From: Typha latifolia | Lineage: Eukaryota; Streptophyta; Magnoliopsida; Poales; Typhaceae | Length of the DNA: 64,000 nucleotides | Reading direction: 5' to 3' | Assembly (NCBI GenBank): GCA_019914945.1 | Contig: CM034099.1 | Location: 22,842,704-22,906,703 of the forward strand | In this document: one piece after another, positions 1 to 12,900 of the stretch | Layout: each line of letters starts with the position of its first letter | How positions within the stretch are numbered: position 1 is the stretch's first letter | Program-made: the position numbers and the translations under genes | The notes under the pieces: model-generated | What the model was told of the DNA's origin: nothing | Seen by the model: the letters and a program-made list of their open reading frames with translations, nothing else | Database searches by the model: none

Positions 1-3000
1 TAATCTTCCCCATAGGAGCTTCCAGCAAAACATTCGTACCCTAGGCGCCACCTTTAGCTTCCACAGCTTCCACTAGCCCGGCCACACTTCGCCCTCCGCA
101 GGCTTGAGAAATCTGTAGATGGATGAAGTCTTCGGGATCCCCAGGGTGTGTGGCCACCATATCAACGTGTCCTTGACCCCTGTGGTCGCCAAGGTGGTGC
201 TAGCTATCTCAAACGCCAATTCCACCCCAGCCACATCCACGAAGTTGTGCCTGCTGTTCTCTCTGTTTCTAAGAACCTCCGCCACTGAAAGATCTGTGCG
301 CAGTAAGTCCCGATGCATGATGCGCGGTTGCCATCTCCATGGCACTGCCGACGTCCACGGGTCGTCCGCAGCAGCCGAGTCATTTCCATCGCCAATCAGT
401 TTCCTGCAGCCCATTCTGATGTCTCGCACAGTCTTGTTTAAGGCATTCCAAATCCCCGACGCCGTCCTCTAGTTACCTTGACGCCACGGGTGCAGGCCAC
501 CATACTTCTCCTTCATGATTCTAATCCAGATCGCATTTTCCCCATTGAGGATACGGAACACCTGCTTGCCGAGCAGACTGGTCCTCGAGAGGTGCAGACT
601 GCGCACTCCAAGTCCTCCCTCCCTCTTTGGCTGTGTCACCTTCCTCCAGCTTACCAGATGCATTCCTTTGTTACTACCATTGGCCCAAAGAAAGGCCCTC
701 GCCACTTTATTGATCGTCTCCAGCACTGTTTCTGGCACCCATGAGCAGCTCATCCAATAGATTGGGATTGCCAACATGGTGGACTGCAGCAGGGTTAGTC
801 TGCCGGCAAAAGATAAGTTATTGCGTTTCCAGCCTGCAAGTTTCTTAGTCACTCTCTCCACCAGCCAATTGTGCTCCCGAACCGTGACACGCCTACCAGA
901 TATAGGCACACCAAGGTATCTGAACGGCATCCTCGCTCCCGGCATCCCGGTGAGGTTGCGAATGTTGTCCGCTGCCTCCTTCTCCATCTAGTCAGGAAGG
1001 AACAGTTCTGACTTTGCTGGGTTCACCCTTTGGTTTGTGGCTGTCAAGTAAATATCCAAGCATTCCTTGATGGCTTCCACATTCCTCACAGACGCCTCTG
1101 CCGTGACCAGTAGGTCGTCTGCGTAAAGTAGGTGTGACAGGTGAGCCTCCCCCACTCGATATCCATGCAGCAATCCTCGAGCCATCCGTTCTTTGAGCAA
1201 GCTCGATAGCAATTGCGAGACTAGAATGAACAGATACGGGGAGAGGGGGTCTCCCTGTCTCAGTCCGCGGTGGGGCGTAAGCCACTTTGTCGGCGAACCA
1301 TTCACAAGTATGGCGAATCTTGGTGACTTGATGCAGGCGCTGATCCATCGACACCATTTGGTCGGAAACCCCATGGCTTCCAACACTCCTAGAACAGCCC
1401 TCCAGCTCACCCTGTCGTAAGCTTTCTCCATGTCAAGTTTAAGCATCATTAGCGGATGCCGGTGCTTGTCTTTGCTCATCGAATGTGCGATCTCTTGGGC
1501 TACTAGAATATTGTCGAAAATATTCCGTCCCCTAACGAAGGCCACCTGTTCCTGGTCCACTAGCCGTGGAAGGAGACCCCTCAGTCTGCTTACCAGCACC
1601 TTGGCAATGATCTTATACGCCACATTGCACAAGGAGATCGGCCGGTAATCTCTCACCGTGGCTGGTTTATCCACATTTGGTATTAGGGTTATGAACATTC
1701 GTCCCCATTGTTGTGATAGCCTCTCCTGTTCGAAGAAGTACTTGACCGCTTCACACAGGTTAGCTCCCATCTCCTGCCAGTGCATCAGATAGACCTCAGC
1801 CTGTAGGCCGTCCGGCCCCGGTGCTTTCCCCTTCGGCATGCTTCGAAGCGCTCCTAGGATCTTGTCGTTGTCCACCGGCTTCAGCAGTCCCATCCATTCT
1901 TCATTTGATATTTTTGGTAGCTCCAGTTCCTCCGGCAGCGCCCACGTCTCCTCCTCGTTTGGTCCCCATAGCTCCTCATAATGGTCAACAAACTCTTTTG
2001 TAATATGGTCCTGGTCCAGAACCCATTCCCCCTCCTTTGACATGATCCGTTGGATCTTGTTCCTTCGTCCCTGTAAGGTTGCCGTGAGGTGGAAAAAGTG
2101 ATTGTTCCTGTCCCCCTCTTGCACCCATTTCAGACGAGACTGCTGCAGCCATTTCAGGTTGATCTGCCGGCTTAGCGCAGATTTCCTGTTGTAGCAACAT
2201 CGTAGCTTGATGAGTCCAGCATCATCCAACTCGTCTCTGGCATCTCTTTCCTCCAACCCGTTGATTTCCACCCTCACCGACTCCATCTCTTTCTCCAAGC
2301 AACCTAGACCTGATTTGCTCCATCTTCTAAGGTACCGCTGCATGTTCGATACCTTGTGATTGAAGCCATGCATGGGGTTCCCATGCGCATTTCCCCTCCA
2401 GGTCCTTGCTATAATGTCTCGGCACTACTGGTACTCCATCCAGTATAGCTCAAACCGGAAGGGTCTTCGTCTGCTGTCCGACTCTCCTTGGACCACGACT
2501 AGCAGTGGTGCATGGTCGATGGCAGATCGGTCCAAGTGCACCACCCGACTTCCTGGAAACTTACGAACCCAGTCCGTGTTCGCTATGGCTCGGTCGAATC
2601 TCACCCATATCTGATTGTGTCCAGTCTGATTGTTGCACCATGTAAACGGCACCCCTTCACACCCCAGGTCACAGACTCCGGCCTCCTCCACAAACTTGGC
2701 AAAGTTTGAGGATTTCGGGCCGAGGGTAACCCGGGCATAGCTCCTCTTCTCCTCCGTAGACAGTATTGCGTTAAAGTCTCCGCCAACAAGCCACGGCAAG
2801 CCTAGGCTCCCTAGCCCCACCAGTTCTTCCCATAGCCGTTTCTGCTGGTCCAGCTGGTTACTAGCATAAATTGCCGTCATCAGCCATGTCTCGCCCTCAC
2901 TGGAGGAGACCACCATGTGTGCCGCGTATCACGACACCGCCACCACATCGACGTAACCAACCGCTGTCTTCCACAGCAGTATCAGCCCTCTAGAGAATCC

Positions 3001-3192
3001 TTCCGCTGGTACTGTAAAAGAGGACCATTTTGGCCCCATCGCACGACTGACCCCCTTCGCCTTCGCCCAGTCTGCATGCGTTTCTAACAGGAATACAAAA
3101 TCTAGACAGTGTTCTCTACTCATGTCGCGGCACCTATCAAGCACATCTTTCTTCAAGGCGCCACGACAGTTCCAATAGATTGCTTTAAACAT
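1..3192 (-). pseudogene. LINE ORF2 (endonuclease + reverse transcriptase), five in-frame stops
   Basis: One reading frame is kept for about 3.1 kb but is broken by five stops, at 2929-2931 (TGA), 2425-2427 (TAG), 988-990 (TAG), 469-471 (TAG) and 73-75 (TAG). No frameshift is seen. The endonuclease part shows the N-terminal YWNCRG motif, GGDFNA, and IDHAPL in place of the usual SDHxP. The reverse transcriptase part shows the RPISLCN block, KLDMEKAYD, GLRQGDPLSPYLF and the catalytic YADDLL. Downstream come RYLGVP and GWK blocks typical of plant L1 ORF2, and after the last stop the zf-RVT-like WKLKV/PRVR motif reaches the window edge. The protein would act as endonuclease and polymerase for target-primed reverse transcription; this copy cannot make it intact. 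Confidence 0.9.
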
Positions 3193-3209
3193 GATACAGG
3201 TTTAATGGT

Positions 3210-3524
3210 TTACGCCATCCTACCGCGCTTTGCGCCACTCTTCCCCTGTTCCACTTCTTCGTCTCCTGCCACCCCTTTTCCAGTCGTACCCGGATTAGTA
3301 GGGACGCTGCTATTCTCCGTGCATACTATAGCCCAGTACTCCTCCCTCGGGTCTTCCACCTCCATTGGATCGTGGTCGCGGTCCATTGGTTTCGTGAGTG
3401 CCTCCCGGAGCTTCTGCACCGCTCTACTGTGCCCCTTGGTCGGTCCACTTGTTACCATTGGTGGTTTGGTGCCGGCGATCGCGACCCCGTCCTTGCCAGG
3501 CCGTTCCTTAGACCAGATGGGTTT
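3210..3524 (-). pseudogene. LINE ORF1 C-terminal remnant
   Basis: An open stretch of about 104 codons lies between an in-frame TAG at 3525-3527 and a TAG at 3210-3212, ending 17 bases before the ORF2 methionine at 3192. It is hydrophilic and rich in Lys, Glu and Gly, and no zinc knuckle is visible. Position and composition fit the C-terminal end of the gag-like ORF1 protein of a plant L1 element. No family motif proves it, so the assignment rests on context. The upstream stop shows that this part is also decayed or truncated. Confidence 0.5.
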
Positions 3525-3590
3525 CTACTGCCCAACTTGAGCCGGATCCGCTGTTTGATAGGTAACACTAAACTGGCTGCTACTAATTAA

Positions 3591-4154
3591 GTGGTGAAAA
3601 AAGTGAAAACTAATAATTGGGTCCTTTTTTTTTCAACAACAATTGGCATCCAATTTTTTTTTTAATTTCCATTAATATATGTGTATTTGATTTGTGCACT
3701 ACTCAAGATTATGCTTACATAGTGCTCTAAATAATTATCCATATATTTCATGTGTGATTTTTGTGTCATGTATGACTTTATCCTATAACTAATTATTCAT
3801 AAATTTAGATTTACGAATCTAAATTTATACCCGGATAGGATTCGGATCACGTGGATAAACTATTAATCAATTAGCAAGAGTTTTGAACTCTGGCCTGATG
3901 AATTCTAGAATTGCCACACGGTTTCCGACGAACGACGAGCTAAAATATAGTAGCCAATCAAGGGCTACCGAGTCCGGATGTAGAAAATTCATGTATCCTG
4001 GGCTGCAGGCGAATAATTCAAACCTCTGCTCCGTCGAGATCTCATCCAACGGTTCAGAATCATTTGAAACCTTGGCGCCGAATGCTGCGGGCCACCACGG
4101 ACCTCAACGGCCACGTTACCGGCACCGCCGCCTTCGTCGCCCTCCTCCACCACC
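3591..4154. other. AT-rich spacer and AGP upstream region
   Basis: About 560 bp between the LINE and the AGP gene. The left half is A/T rich with poly-T runs; the part from 3840 on is more balanced and probably holds the AGP promoter. No gene is seen. Confidence 0.5.
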
Positions 4155-4162
4155 TATATATA
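4155..4162 (+). promoter_or_regulatory. TATA box of AGP gene
   Basis: TATATATA lies 105 bp upstream of the AGP start codon in an otherwise C-rich stretch. A telo-box-like AACCCTAACCC run follows at about 4208-4223 inside the predicted 5' leader. Spacing fits a transcription start near 4190. Confidence 0.65.
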
Positions 4163-4266
4163 CATCCCCTCTCATCCTCCTTCAAATCACCCCACCCGAA
4201 ATCCCAAAACCTAACCCTAACCCTATTCCTCTCCTCCTCCTCATCATCCTCGTACCACTCGGGAAG

Positions 4267-4680
4267 ATGTATCGCACTCTGGCGCTCGTCTTCCTCCTCA
4301 TCGCCGCCGCCTCCGCGGAGGCCATCTCCCCAGCGGCCGCCCCATCGCCTTCCAAATCCACCACCACCACCACCCCAGCCCCTGCCGCCGCCCCTACCAA
4401 GCCGGCCCAAAAGGAATCCCCAACGCCTGCCCCGGCCGCCGTGACACCATCGCAAACGAAGGCGACCGCACCGGCTCCCGAATCCCAGTCCGATAACCCC
4501 GTCGACGGGCCCATCTCCGACGCCCCCACCGCCGACAGCCCGCCTTCGCCTCTATCCGCCAACTCGCCCGCGACCTCGCCGGGTCCCGCAGCTGGTGACA
4601 ACCCCCACAGTGCGGCCAGCTTCGTGAGTGCGCCCGTCTTGGGCGGTGTCCTCGCCGCCTTGGTGGCCGCGGCCCTTTAA
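4267..4680 (+). CDS. AGP: Classical arabinogalactan protein (GPI-anchored)
   Basis: An intronless ORF of 137 aa. Residues 1-19 form a hydrophobic signal peptide (MYRTLALVFLLI...). The middle (about 20-115) is dominated by Ala, Pro, Ser and Thr with many AP, SP and TP dipeptides, the sites of prolyl hydroxylation and type II arabinogalactan addition. The C-terminus is a short hydrophobic tail (LGGVLAALVAAAL) preceded by small residues, the usual GPI-addition signal. The mature proteoglycan would sit on the outer plasma membrane and cell wall. An in-frame ORF extends upstream to 3883, but the signal peptide, the TATA at 4155 and family length place the start at 4267. The CDS is far more GC rich than its surroundings, as in many monocot intronless genes. 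Confidence 0.88.
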   Translation: MYRTLALVFLLIAAASAEAISPAAAPSPSKSTTTTTPAPAAAPTKPAQKESPTPAPAAVTPSQTKATAPAPESQSDNPVDGPISDAPTADSPPSPLSANSPATSPGPAAGDNPHSAASFVSAPVLGGVLAALVAAAL

Positions 4681-6500
4681 GCAATGGCGTTTGAATTGGG
4701 TTGGCAATTGGGATTGTCGTGAGAGAACGAACTCCTTCATGTCTATGCTTTTTGGAGAGGGTTCGGATTGTTTATGTTATATTTATTTCTTTATGATGGG
4801 GTCATTCATCTATTGAAGTCGTTATTGATTACTCTTTGCTTGGGTTATCTGGATAATTTAAAGATGCCACTTCCAGACATAAAAGAGTACATTTTCTACT
4901 TGAAATTTTTTTTTTTGCCTGTTATCATATCATTTTTCCGAATCTTTCATGACCCAGGCAAGCATTTGGTAGATGATCTAGCAAAAGATTTTTCATTTAG
5001 GTGACAGTGGCATACTAATTACGTAGTTTCCACTATGCTTTAGGGGACTGTAGCAAAGTCCTTGACCTTTAGAAGGATAAATTGGTTTGTTTTTAAAGAG
5101 TCATTTACTTGTGGAATAACTTTCATACATGACAAACTTTGTACCAGTTTAGGTTACTAGAATATTTTGATTGTGAACAAGTAGAGTTGTATAATTATTT
5201 ATAATTGATGTGCTATGAAAAATAGATAGATTTTAGTAAATAACTAAAATAAACTTTATAATAGAATGGAAGAATAAGAGGAGAGAAGAGAAAGAGGAAA
5301 GAGAGAGCGATTTATGCTTAGTATTAAGATAATCTAAAATAATATACTTAGTATAATAGTAATTAATAAATATAAACATATTGGATAAAAAAAAGAGAAA
5401 AATATACTTAGTAAACTAGTATTAAGATAATCTAGAATAAATTTATGCTTATTTTATAAGTGAACGAAATTATGCTAATCACACACAGGCCAAGTATAGT
5501 TGTCACAACTAGCAAAGCTCATGTTTTACTCCAAAACATATCCCGGTTAGAGAGCGATCTATTCTGATTAATAAATTTAAAAAAAAAACTAATTTGGTCA
5601 AACTCTGTAATCAATGCCAATATTACCAATTAGAATCGGTACTTTTTGTTGGGCCAAGCAACTTTCATTTCTAACGATGACACTGAAAGAAGGCATTAGA
5701 TTAGTATAAGAGGAGTTGGCAGAAGTCTTCTGTAGATCAGTGAAAAATTTGGAGAAGACGCTTTTGAGGAAACATAACTTACTCATTCGAGTAGAATTCA
5801 TCAGGAGCAGTGGGCAACTTCCATTTTTTATTCTTCTTAATTTTCTTTTCATGATCTTTGCCTTTTGAAACTGAACGCAAATTAAATTGATTCAAGTTGT
5901 TTATTAACTTCCATGCTTACGCAAAAGACTGGACACCTGCATCAGCTGAACGCAACAGCAGGTTTCATATTTTGGTTCCATAGTATAATTATTCCAACTT
6001 CTTATACTGATATAAACCAACTTAGTATTTAGTTGTATAGTAGTGGAGTATAATAATTACACTAAATATGACATAAAAGTTAAAATAATACCTTGATAAA
6101 TGAGAAATAAAAGTAATAAATGAATGAGGAAAAGAAAGAGGATGAAAGAAATAGAGATTGAAATGATAGTTAAAGTAATGCCTTTTTAAAAGTAAAACAA
6201 TAACTAATAAATATAAAATAATAGACGAAAAAAATTTATGAGAGAGCAGTAAGTATTACTATACTAATATAAGACTAAAGTGAATATCTAGTTGCGACCA
6301 ATATAAGAGAGACTTGTGACCTTTGAACATCAACAATCACAGTGATAGAATCATATCTCATCCAGCAAGCATCCCAAGTTTCCAACAGCACACAAGTTTC
6401 TTTTAGGTCTCCTGCAGACAGTATTATAGGCAAGCCATTGTACCAGAGTCCATGGTTCGCAAAACATGAGACAGCTGACAAACAATGCAGGCTCTTCTAC
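4681..6500. other. Intergenic, AT-rich
   Basis: The first 250 bp probably hold the AGP 3' UTR. The rest is A/T rich with purine runs at 5270-5310 and 6110-6160 (GAAAGAGGA type). A minus-strand ORF at 5598-5852 has no recognisable motif and is taken as chance. No gene is seen. Confidence 0.5.
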
Positions 6501-6919
6501 AAACTGAGGTTGCTCAGATATGCCACATCATAAAGGCATTTCAAACGAGCATTAGATTTTCAATAAAAGCACCCGTCTCAAGACCTTCAGGTGGTGATGC
6601 ATGGAGATACTTCAGGAGCAAAATGGAAGAAAATACAGCATGAGCACAAGAGCAAATGCATAGTTAACTCCAACAGAAACCACTGGTTTGTTGGAGATTA
6701 AAGGAAACAAAGCCATATGATTTCATCTCCAGGTAATACAAAAAAAGATAGTCCTCCTTTCCTCTAATGCCTTTACTAACCAGAAAGGAAAAAAAACATT
6801 AAAAAATCAATAATTGAAACCACAATGCTATCCACACTTAATAAACACCATTCGCAACAGCAGAGGTATTCGTGGGTCATGAGAAACATGGAAAACTTTG
6901 ATGCTACGATGAGAGTTAA
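6501..6919 (-). other. Probable 3' UTR of the PP2A-A gene
   Basis: Sequence directly after the stop codon on the minus strand. It lacks ORFs and is taken as 3' UTR by position only; the polyadenylation point cannot be fixed from sequence. Confidence 0.4.
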
Positions 6920-9900
6920 TTAGCTTGTCATCATAATGGAATCACATGCCTGAAGTGCTTGGCCAGCAAAAAACCTGACATCCACATCAGGGTCCTCACT
7001 GAGGTCAACCAAACAAGGTCGTAGTGTCTGTTCCACAACCTGCAAAAACAAACCCCAAACACAACGAATTTTGGTTTTCATGATGACAGAAATAACTAAC
7101 CTCGAAACATGGTAAAACAAGACTAATGCTGACAATTACTTACAGAATGGTCCAGTATTGGTACTAGGGACTGCATCACCTTTGCCACATTGAATTTAAT
7201 GTTTGGTACCCTGGAGAAGTTGGAATTAATAGCAACACTCAAGGTAGTAATAATCAATTAAACATCTGCAGTTTGTTCAATTAACTAACCTGTCCTTTGA
7301 GGCAGTAATAATCACAGGCAGTAACTTTTGGCTCGTGATATCAGAACCCAACACAGGGGCCAAAAGAGAAATTGCTTGTAGAACGGTCATACGATACAAA
7401 TAATGTGGATTAACGATCTTCTCCAGCACCTACATGCAACATTAACACAATATCTTGATAAAAAGAATAATAATTTAAAGGGTTAAATATATTTTACACC
7501 CTGTGAGCTTAGTTCTAAAAATTAAAAATGCCCCCCTATATTTTGATTTATATCCCTTGGCCTTATTGTCACATGAATAAAATTAAAAATCCAAATGGAC
7601 ATTAGTGAAGATGCAATATTACTATAATCTCCTTATATTATATCTAGGGTAGACAAAAATCAGACTTGACAGCAAACATGCAAAAATAGGCCCTTATTGT
7701 ATTACAGAGTTGCATTAGTTTGAGTAAATTGATAAGAGATTCGCATTTGTTCCAGTAAATTGATAAGAGATTTTACTGTGCAAGAGGATTGAAATTTTGT
7801 AATTATCTTGGCAAGAATGAATCCGCCAACTGTTTCCTAATGTTTTCTTTCTAACTTTCCCAGATTCATTTTAGTTCAAACCATAGATGGGGGACAAAGT
7901 GATAGAAAGCAAAATATATTTTTTATTTAGGCTAATCACAAGGGGAAGAAAATATTTATCATGAAACTAAACCATAAGCATAAAAAAGAGTCCTTAGACC
8001 TATAGCAATTTAATAAAAGATGAAATACCAATTAAAAAAATTGATACGGACTTGAAGCCATGATATGGTTACAATAGTGGCTAAGGTGCACAAGGGTGTT
8101 GCACCATTCTTCTATACTTACTAGTATAGAGTGCATGCAGCACGCCATGAAGCACGGATACTTTATTTAACCCTCTACTGACATTAGGTACATACAGGAC
8201 CTCGATACAACCTTGATAAGGCCCAATATATATTGAATACCACTGGAGAAGTATCCGGATTAAGAAAAATAAATTTAATTTTTCAATACGTCTTTGATAC
8301 AGCAAAATACGACTCCGGTATATTTTTTAATCATCCAATCCTTTTTTATGCTAATTGATGATATAAAACAAATACTTTATATATACGATTATCCAATCTT
8401 TCATGATACTTTAAAGACTTTATTTATTTGATAACACATTAAAAATATAACTTGAAAGCCATTGGAGATCCAAATTAATTGTTGATTAGTAGTTGACTTA
8501 GGTTTAGATGTTTCACTGATATTTTGAACTTCATATCAGTTTCTGTTACAATATTATTTCAAAGTAATATACATATAGATACTAAATCTGTAACTTTCTT
8601 TTCTTATTTCATCATTTCTGGGATATTTTCATTTTTTACCATATTATATTATTATTTATTTATTGGCGTATCTATGTTGTATCTATATCCTACTATTTAA
8701 ATTTTGTTGTATCCCCCGTATCTCATATTTGTATCCGTGCTTGATAGGCAACATGTCTGACATGTAATCCCCAAAAACATATGTCTAGTGCGTGCTCTCC
8801 CTCACCAATGAGGAGTGGGTAATTATATCTGAATAGCAAGCCAAATTGGCAAAGCAAGTCCTCCAATAATCTTTCAACTCCACCAACCCATAGGGATTCA
8901 ATTTGCAGCAATTCAAAACTAAGAAAGTTATACCAAATATAACTTAAAAAGGAAAGAAAATGATAAGATAGTTTTTATGTCTGGCGTTTTCTAATGAATA
9001 ATCTAGCCACTATCACAAAAATAAGGAAAAAAGAATAAAAGATTAAAAATAATTAAAAATACTCCTCTTGTTGTAAGCTAAGAATTTGTTTGGATAGCCC
9101 AAATTACTATAGGATTCTATGAGTTTTCCTATTTGAGTGTTTGGATAATTTTTTGAAGGGAAGTTTTTCCATAGGAAACACACTCCTTTGCTGGATTTTT
9201 TTTCCTACACTCTCTCCCTCACTCTCACTCTCCTATCACCACTCTCTTTTCTCCTCCACCTCCTCAAACCAAATACCAACACGACCATCTCCCCACCACC
9301 TTCTCCTCTTCCTCCATCCATGACCACCTTCTCCTCCTCCTCCTCCCATCTTTTTTTTTTTTCTCCAAAATTTCATAAACTTTCCAACAAGATAAATTAA
9401 AGTAATCCTAAGGAAAAAAAGTCGCAAAGGATTCTCTACTTGTCTTTTCAATTCCTACATATAAAAATTCCAGAGGAAAAATATCCTGACTTACCTAAGC
9501 AGGCCCTAAATATTTGGTAATTTGTAGTCTTGATTGTCTTACAAAGATTTATGCCACTTCCTTCTCACTAGTGCTATAAGAGCATTGCAGTCTGAAAGAG
9601 CAAGAAGTGTGCAATTAACCCAATCGCTGGACATGCTGTTTCCAAACATAACTATATGACCACAGCATGCACAGTCAAAGCGACTTACTCCAACTAATTC
9701 AAGACTGTACAAAATCTGTATGTGCAGCATGGATCAACCATCTCTATATGAATGTTTCCTGGTCTTACATAATTGGGATAGAGCTAGATAGCCTGGTTAT
9801 CATCTTCCAGAAAATTGTAGTATTCTTACCAATCTTCTTCTATAAAATTACAAGGCATTTACACAAAACAAACCCTTTAGTTTGCAAAATAGCAAAAATA

Positions 9901-12900
9901 AGTTATTGTGTGCATCTCTTATATAAATTATATGCATTTTATTATAAAAATGTATACATCTAGTATAAAACATGAACGCATTCAGTTTTAAGCATGGTTC
10001 GCCGGATCGGCTAATCCCGATCTAGACTCGATCCGAACTCTCTCTCTTTCTCTTTCACTCTTTCTTCTCACTCTCTTTCCCTCTTTCTTCTTACTCTTTC
10101 TCTCATTCTTTCTCTTTTTCTCTCCTTACATATAACCATTATTTCTCTTATAGAGAGATCTAGCTCCAGTGAACTTCAACAAACTCCGGCGATGCAAATC
10201 TAACTCCAACAAACTCTGATAAATTTTGATATATAATTTTTTAATTTATTTCTTTATTTTCTCTCAGTTTTTTTTTAATTTCTTCAACTTTCTACCTTTT
10301 TTCTCTTTTCTTCTTCTTCTCCTTATTTTTCTTCTTCTTCTTCTTCTTCTTCTTCTTCTTCTTCTTCACCGCACCATGGTTTTTCTTTTTTTGGTTTGAT
10401 TTTCTTCATTCACTCTCTTCCTATTGCACCATAGTTTTTCTTCCTTTATTTTCTTATTTTTAGTAATTTTTTTCTAAATTTTTAAAAGTTTCCTACATTT
10501 TTTAAATCATATTTAGAATATTACATAATAAAAAATTCGATACGATCCAGGCGAATGATCCGACCGATACGTATTATTTTTTTGAAATGCCGATACCAAT
10601 CTCAGTCCCGATTTTTCGAACCTTAGTTTGAAAGTCCAATCTTGCTATTCCTAAAACATAAGGGCTTTTCTTTTGGCTATAAAATTACTAACAAAGTATG
10701 GATGCAAAAAAGGTGAATGTCAAAAGAAAATTGACACAATTGCACGAAAAGAACAAAAGTGGAAATACATAATCATATAATTATGGCAAACCTGTGGAAC
10801 TATATGTTGGGCCGCCCATTCAGGTCCAAATTCTTCTGCAAGACGTCTCAAGTTATTAGCAGCCGCATCTCGAATAGAAAAGACCTGCAAATTTCAAGCA
10901 TGTGTTTCAAATAAAGCTATTACGGCCATCGATAAACAGTACATGGGCGAAAATTTGGATATTATTTTAAAAACAATCTCAATACAGCTTGTGATTATTT
11001 GTTTCCAATGTTCAAAGATTTAGAAACTTGACTCGAAAACCCATCCAAGGCAAACTTGAAGATGTGCCCACTGTCTCCTCTGTCTTGAGTTTCAATGCAA
11101 CTTTTTATTAAGTATCCGAAGTTAGTGCTTAGTATCGTTATGAACATCTTCGTATATCGGCAACCATTAATTCATCATATAATTAATCCATGTGCCTTCT
11201 TATCAAAAGTAAGGAAATCTAGACAACTAGCAATGTTGCTATACTGGATCCCCGTAGTTTAAGCAGATCAAACTGCAAAAATGATAAAGCTAATTTACAA
11301 CAATTAGCAAAATTAATGCCCATTGATTATATTTAACTTTGAATGTGAGATCTACAAGAATGATAATGCACAGCAGTGACTATAAGTCCACATATCCACG
11401 CTAATTTCATGGAAAATATTGAATAACTCAATTTGAAGCAGTATACAGAAGTGACTTTTCTTCAGAGGCTTTGTGGTGTTGAATACTCTCATAACTATTT
11501 TCCAATACACGGATAATGGCCTGGCCTTGAGGGCAATCATATTAGGTCTCTAGAATAAAAGGGAAAATCCATTAGTAGTAAATTTCATAGGATATGTACC
11601 CATGGCAACAAACTATTTTGTGCATGCGCTGTTATAAAATGAAACTAAACAGGTATGCTAGAAATGCCAAGGACGTGGACTGCAAGAGGGAGGTAAAAAG
11701 TTAGGTAAAAAACTGGAATGGATTGTGTTGCATATAATTATTAGATTACAAGGACAAATCAATATGTGATCAAAAGTTCATATCAGTGGAAGTGGACTGC
11801 AAGAGGGAGGTGAAAAGTTAGGTAAAAAGACAAAGAACTGGAATGGATTGTGTTGCATATAATTATTAGATATGCAAGGACAAATCAATATGTGATCAAA
11901 ATGTCATAATTTCATATCAGTGGAAATAAATTAATGTCTTTTATCACAATCAGATTATAATACTAATAACACTAGACTGCTACTAATTGCAACCAATCTA
12001 TTAGAACAGATAATAATACAGGAGTACCTAAAATAACAGAGGAACAGAAGGAAGAAAGAAAGTGGTCATACCTTATCTTCCAACCACTGCATGCATAAAG
12101 CCCCAAGTTTGTCATTAAAAAAACCTACACCTAACTGACTGGCCAACAGAGGAATGTACTCAATTATTGCAAGTCGAACTCTCCAATGCCTATCTTCTGC
12201 AAGTTCAACAATTGCCGGTAGTAATGACTGGGAAAGGAGATCGATTCCAATCACCTGCATGGTCATTAAACTCTAGCTATATATTGGATGATATATTAAT
12301 AAAATCAAATAAAACCTAACTAAAGAAAAATGCAAAACATTATTCAATAAGACAAGGACATTAGAAAACAAAAAAAATGGGAAAAAAAATGCAATCAGTG
12401 TACCTGGTTTACTTGATCAAGCTTGCTAATAATATTGAGCCGAACATCAGGAAATTCATCTTTAAGCAGAGAAAGGAAAATTGGAAGCAGCTGTTCAATA
12501 GTTGCATCCTATAAAATTGCCAAAGATTAGTTTACCTTCTTATAAATGAACAAGAAGTCTTAAGAGCAGATAGAAATTAAAATGCAGGTCATTCATCAAT
12601 TCAGAAGAATGACTGAGGAAGAAAAATATGCAATGTAAATTCACTGGTACCCATAATGTTCAGGGAAAGGCATTACATAATGTTAAATTCTTGGGGGCAA
12701 ATATACCATACCTTTCCAAGGACCGGTGCCATTCCCATAATTACTGAAGCTAAAGCTGAGCGAACATGCTGGGAAGAATCAGATGAGAGTTCCTGAAACA
12801 ATATTATATTCTTAAGAGAACTCCAAGAGGAAGAAAATTACACATGCACTAACCAGGATCCAAGCAGAGGTAAAATGCATATCACAGAATAGATCTGACA

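Larger units (their letters stand above)
1..3590 (-). mobile_element. L1-type LINE retrotransposon, decayed, runs off left edge
   Basis: A non-LTR retrotransposon lies on the minus strand. Reading leftward it has an ORF1 tail (3524-3210), an apurinic-type endonuclease (3192 to about 2425), a reverse transcriptase (2373-988) and the start of the C-terminal zf-RVT region, which continues past base 1. The 3' end, poly(A) tail and right-hand target duplication are outside the window, so the insertion cannot be delimited. The 5' limit is placed near 3590, where GC-rich coding-like sequence gives way to AT-rich DNA. Only a short part of ORF1 is present, as in a typical 5'-truncated LINE. It lies about 0.7 kb upstream of the AGP gene. 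Confidence 0.9.

Noticed and set aside
4060..4601. Gly/Arg-rich minus-strand ORFs over the AGP gene
   Set aside because: Shadow of the Pro/Ala-rich AGP reading frame; the plus strand has signal peptide, TATA and GPI signal.
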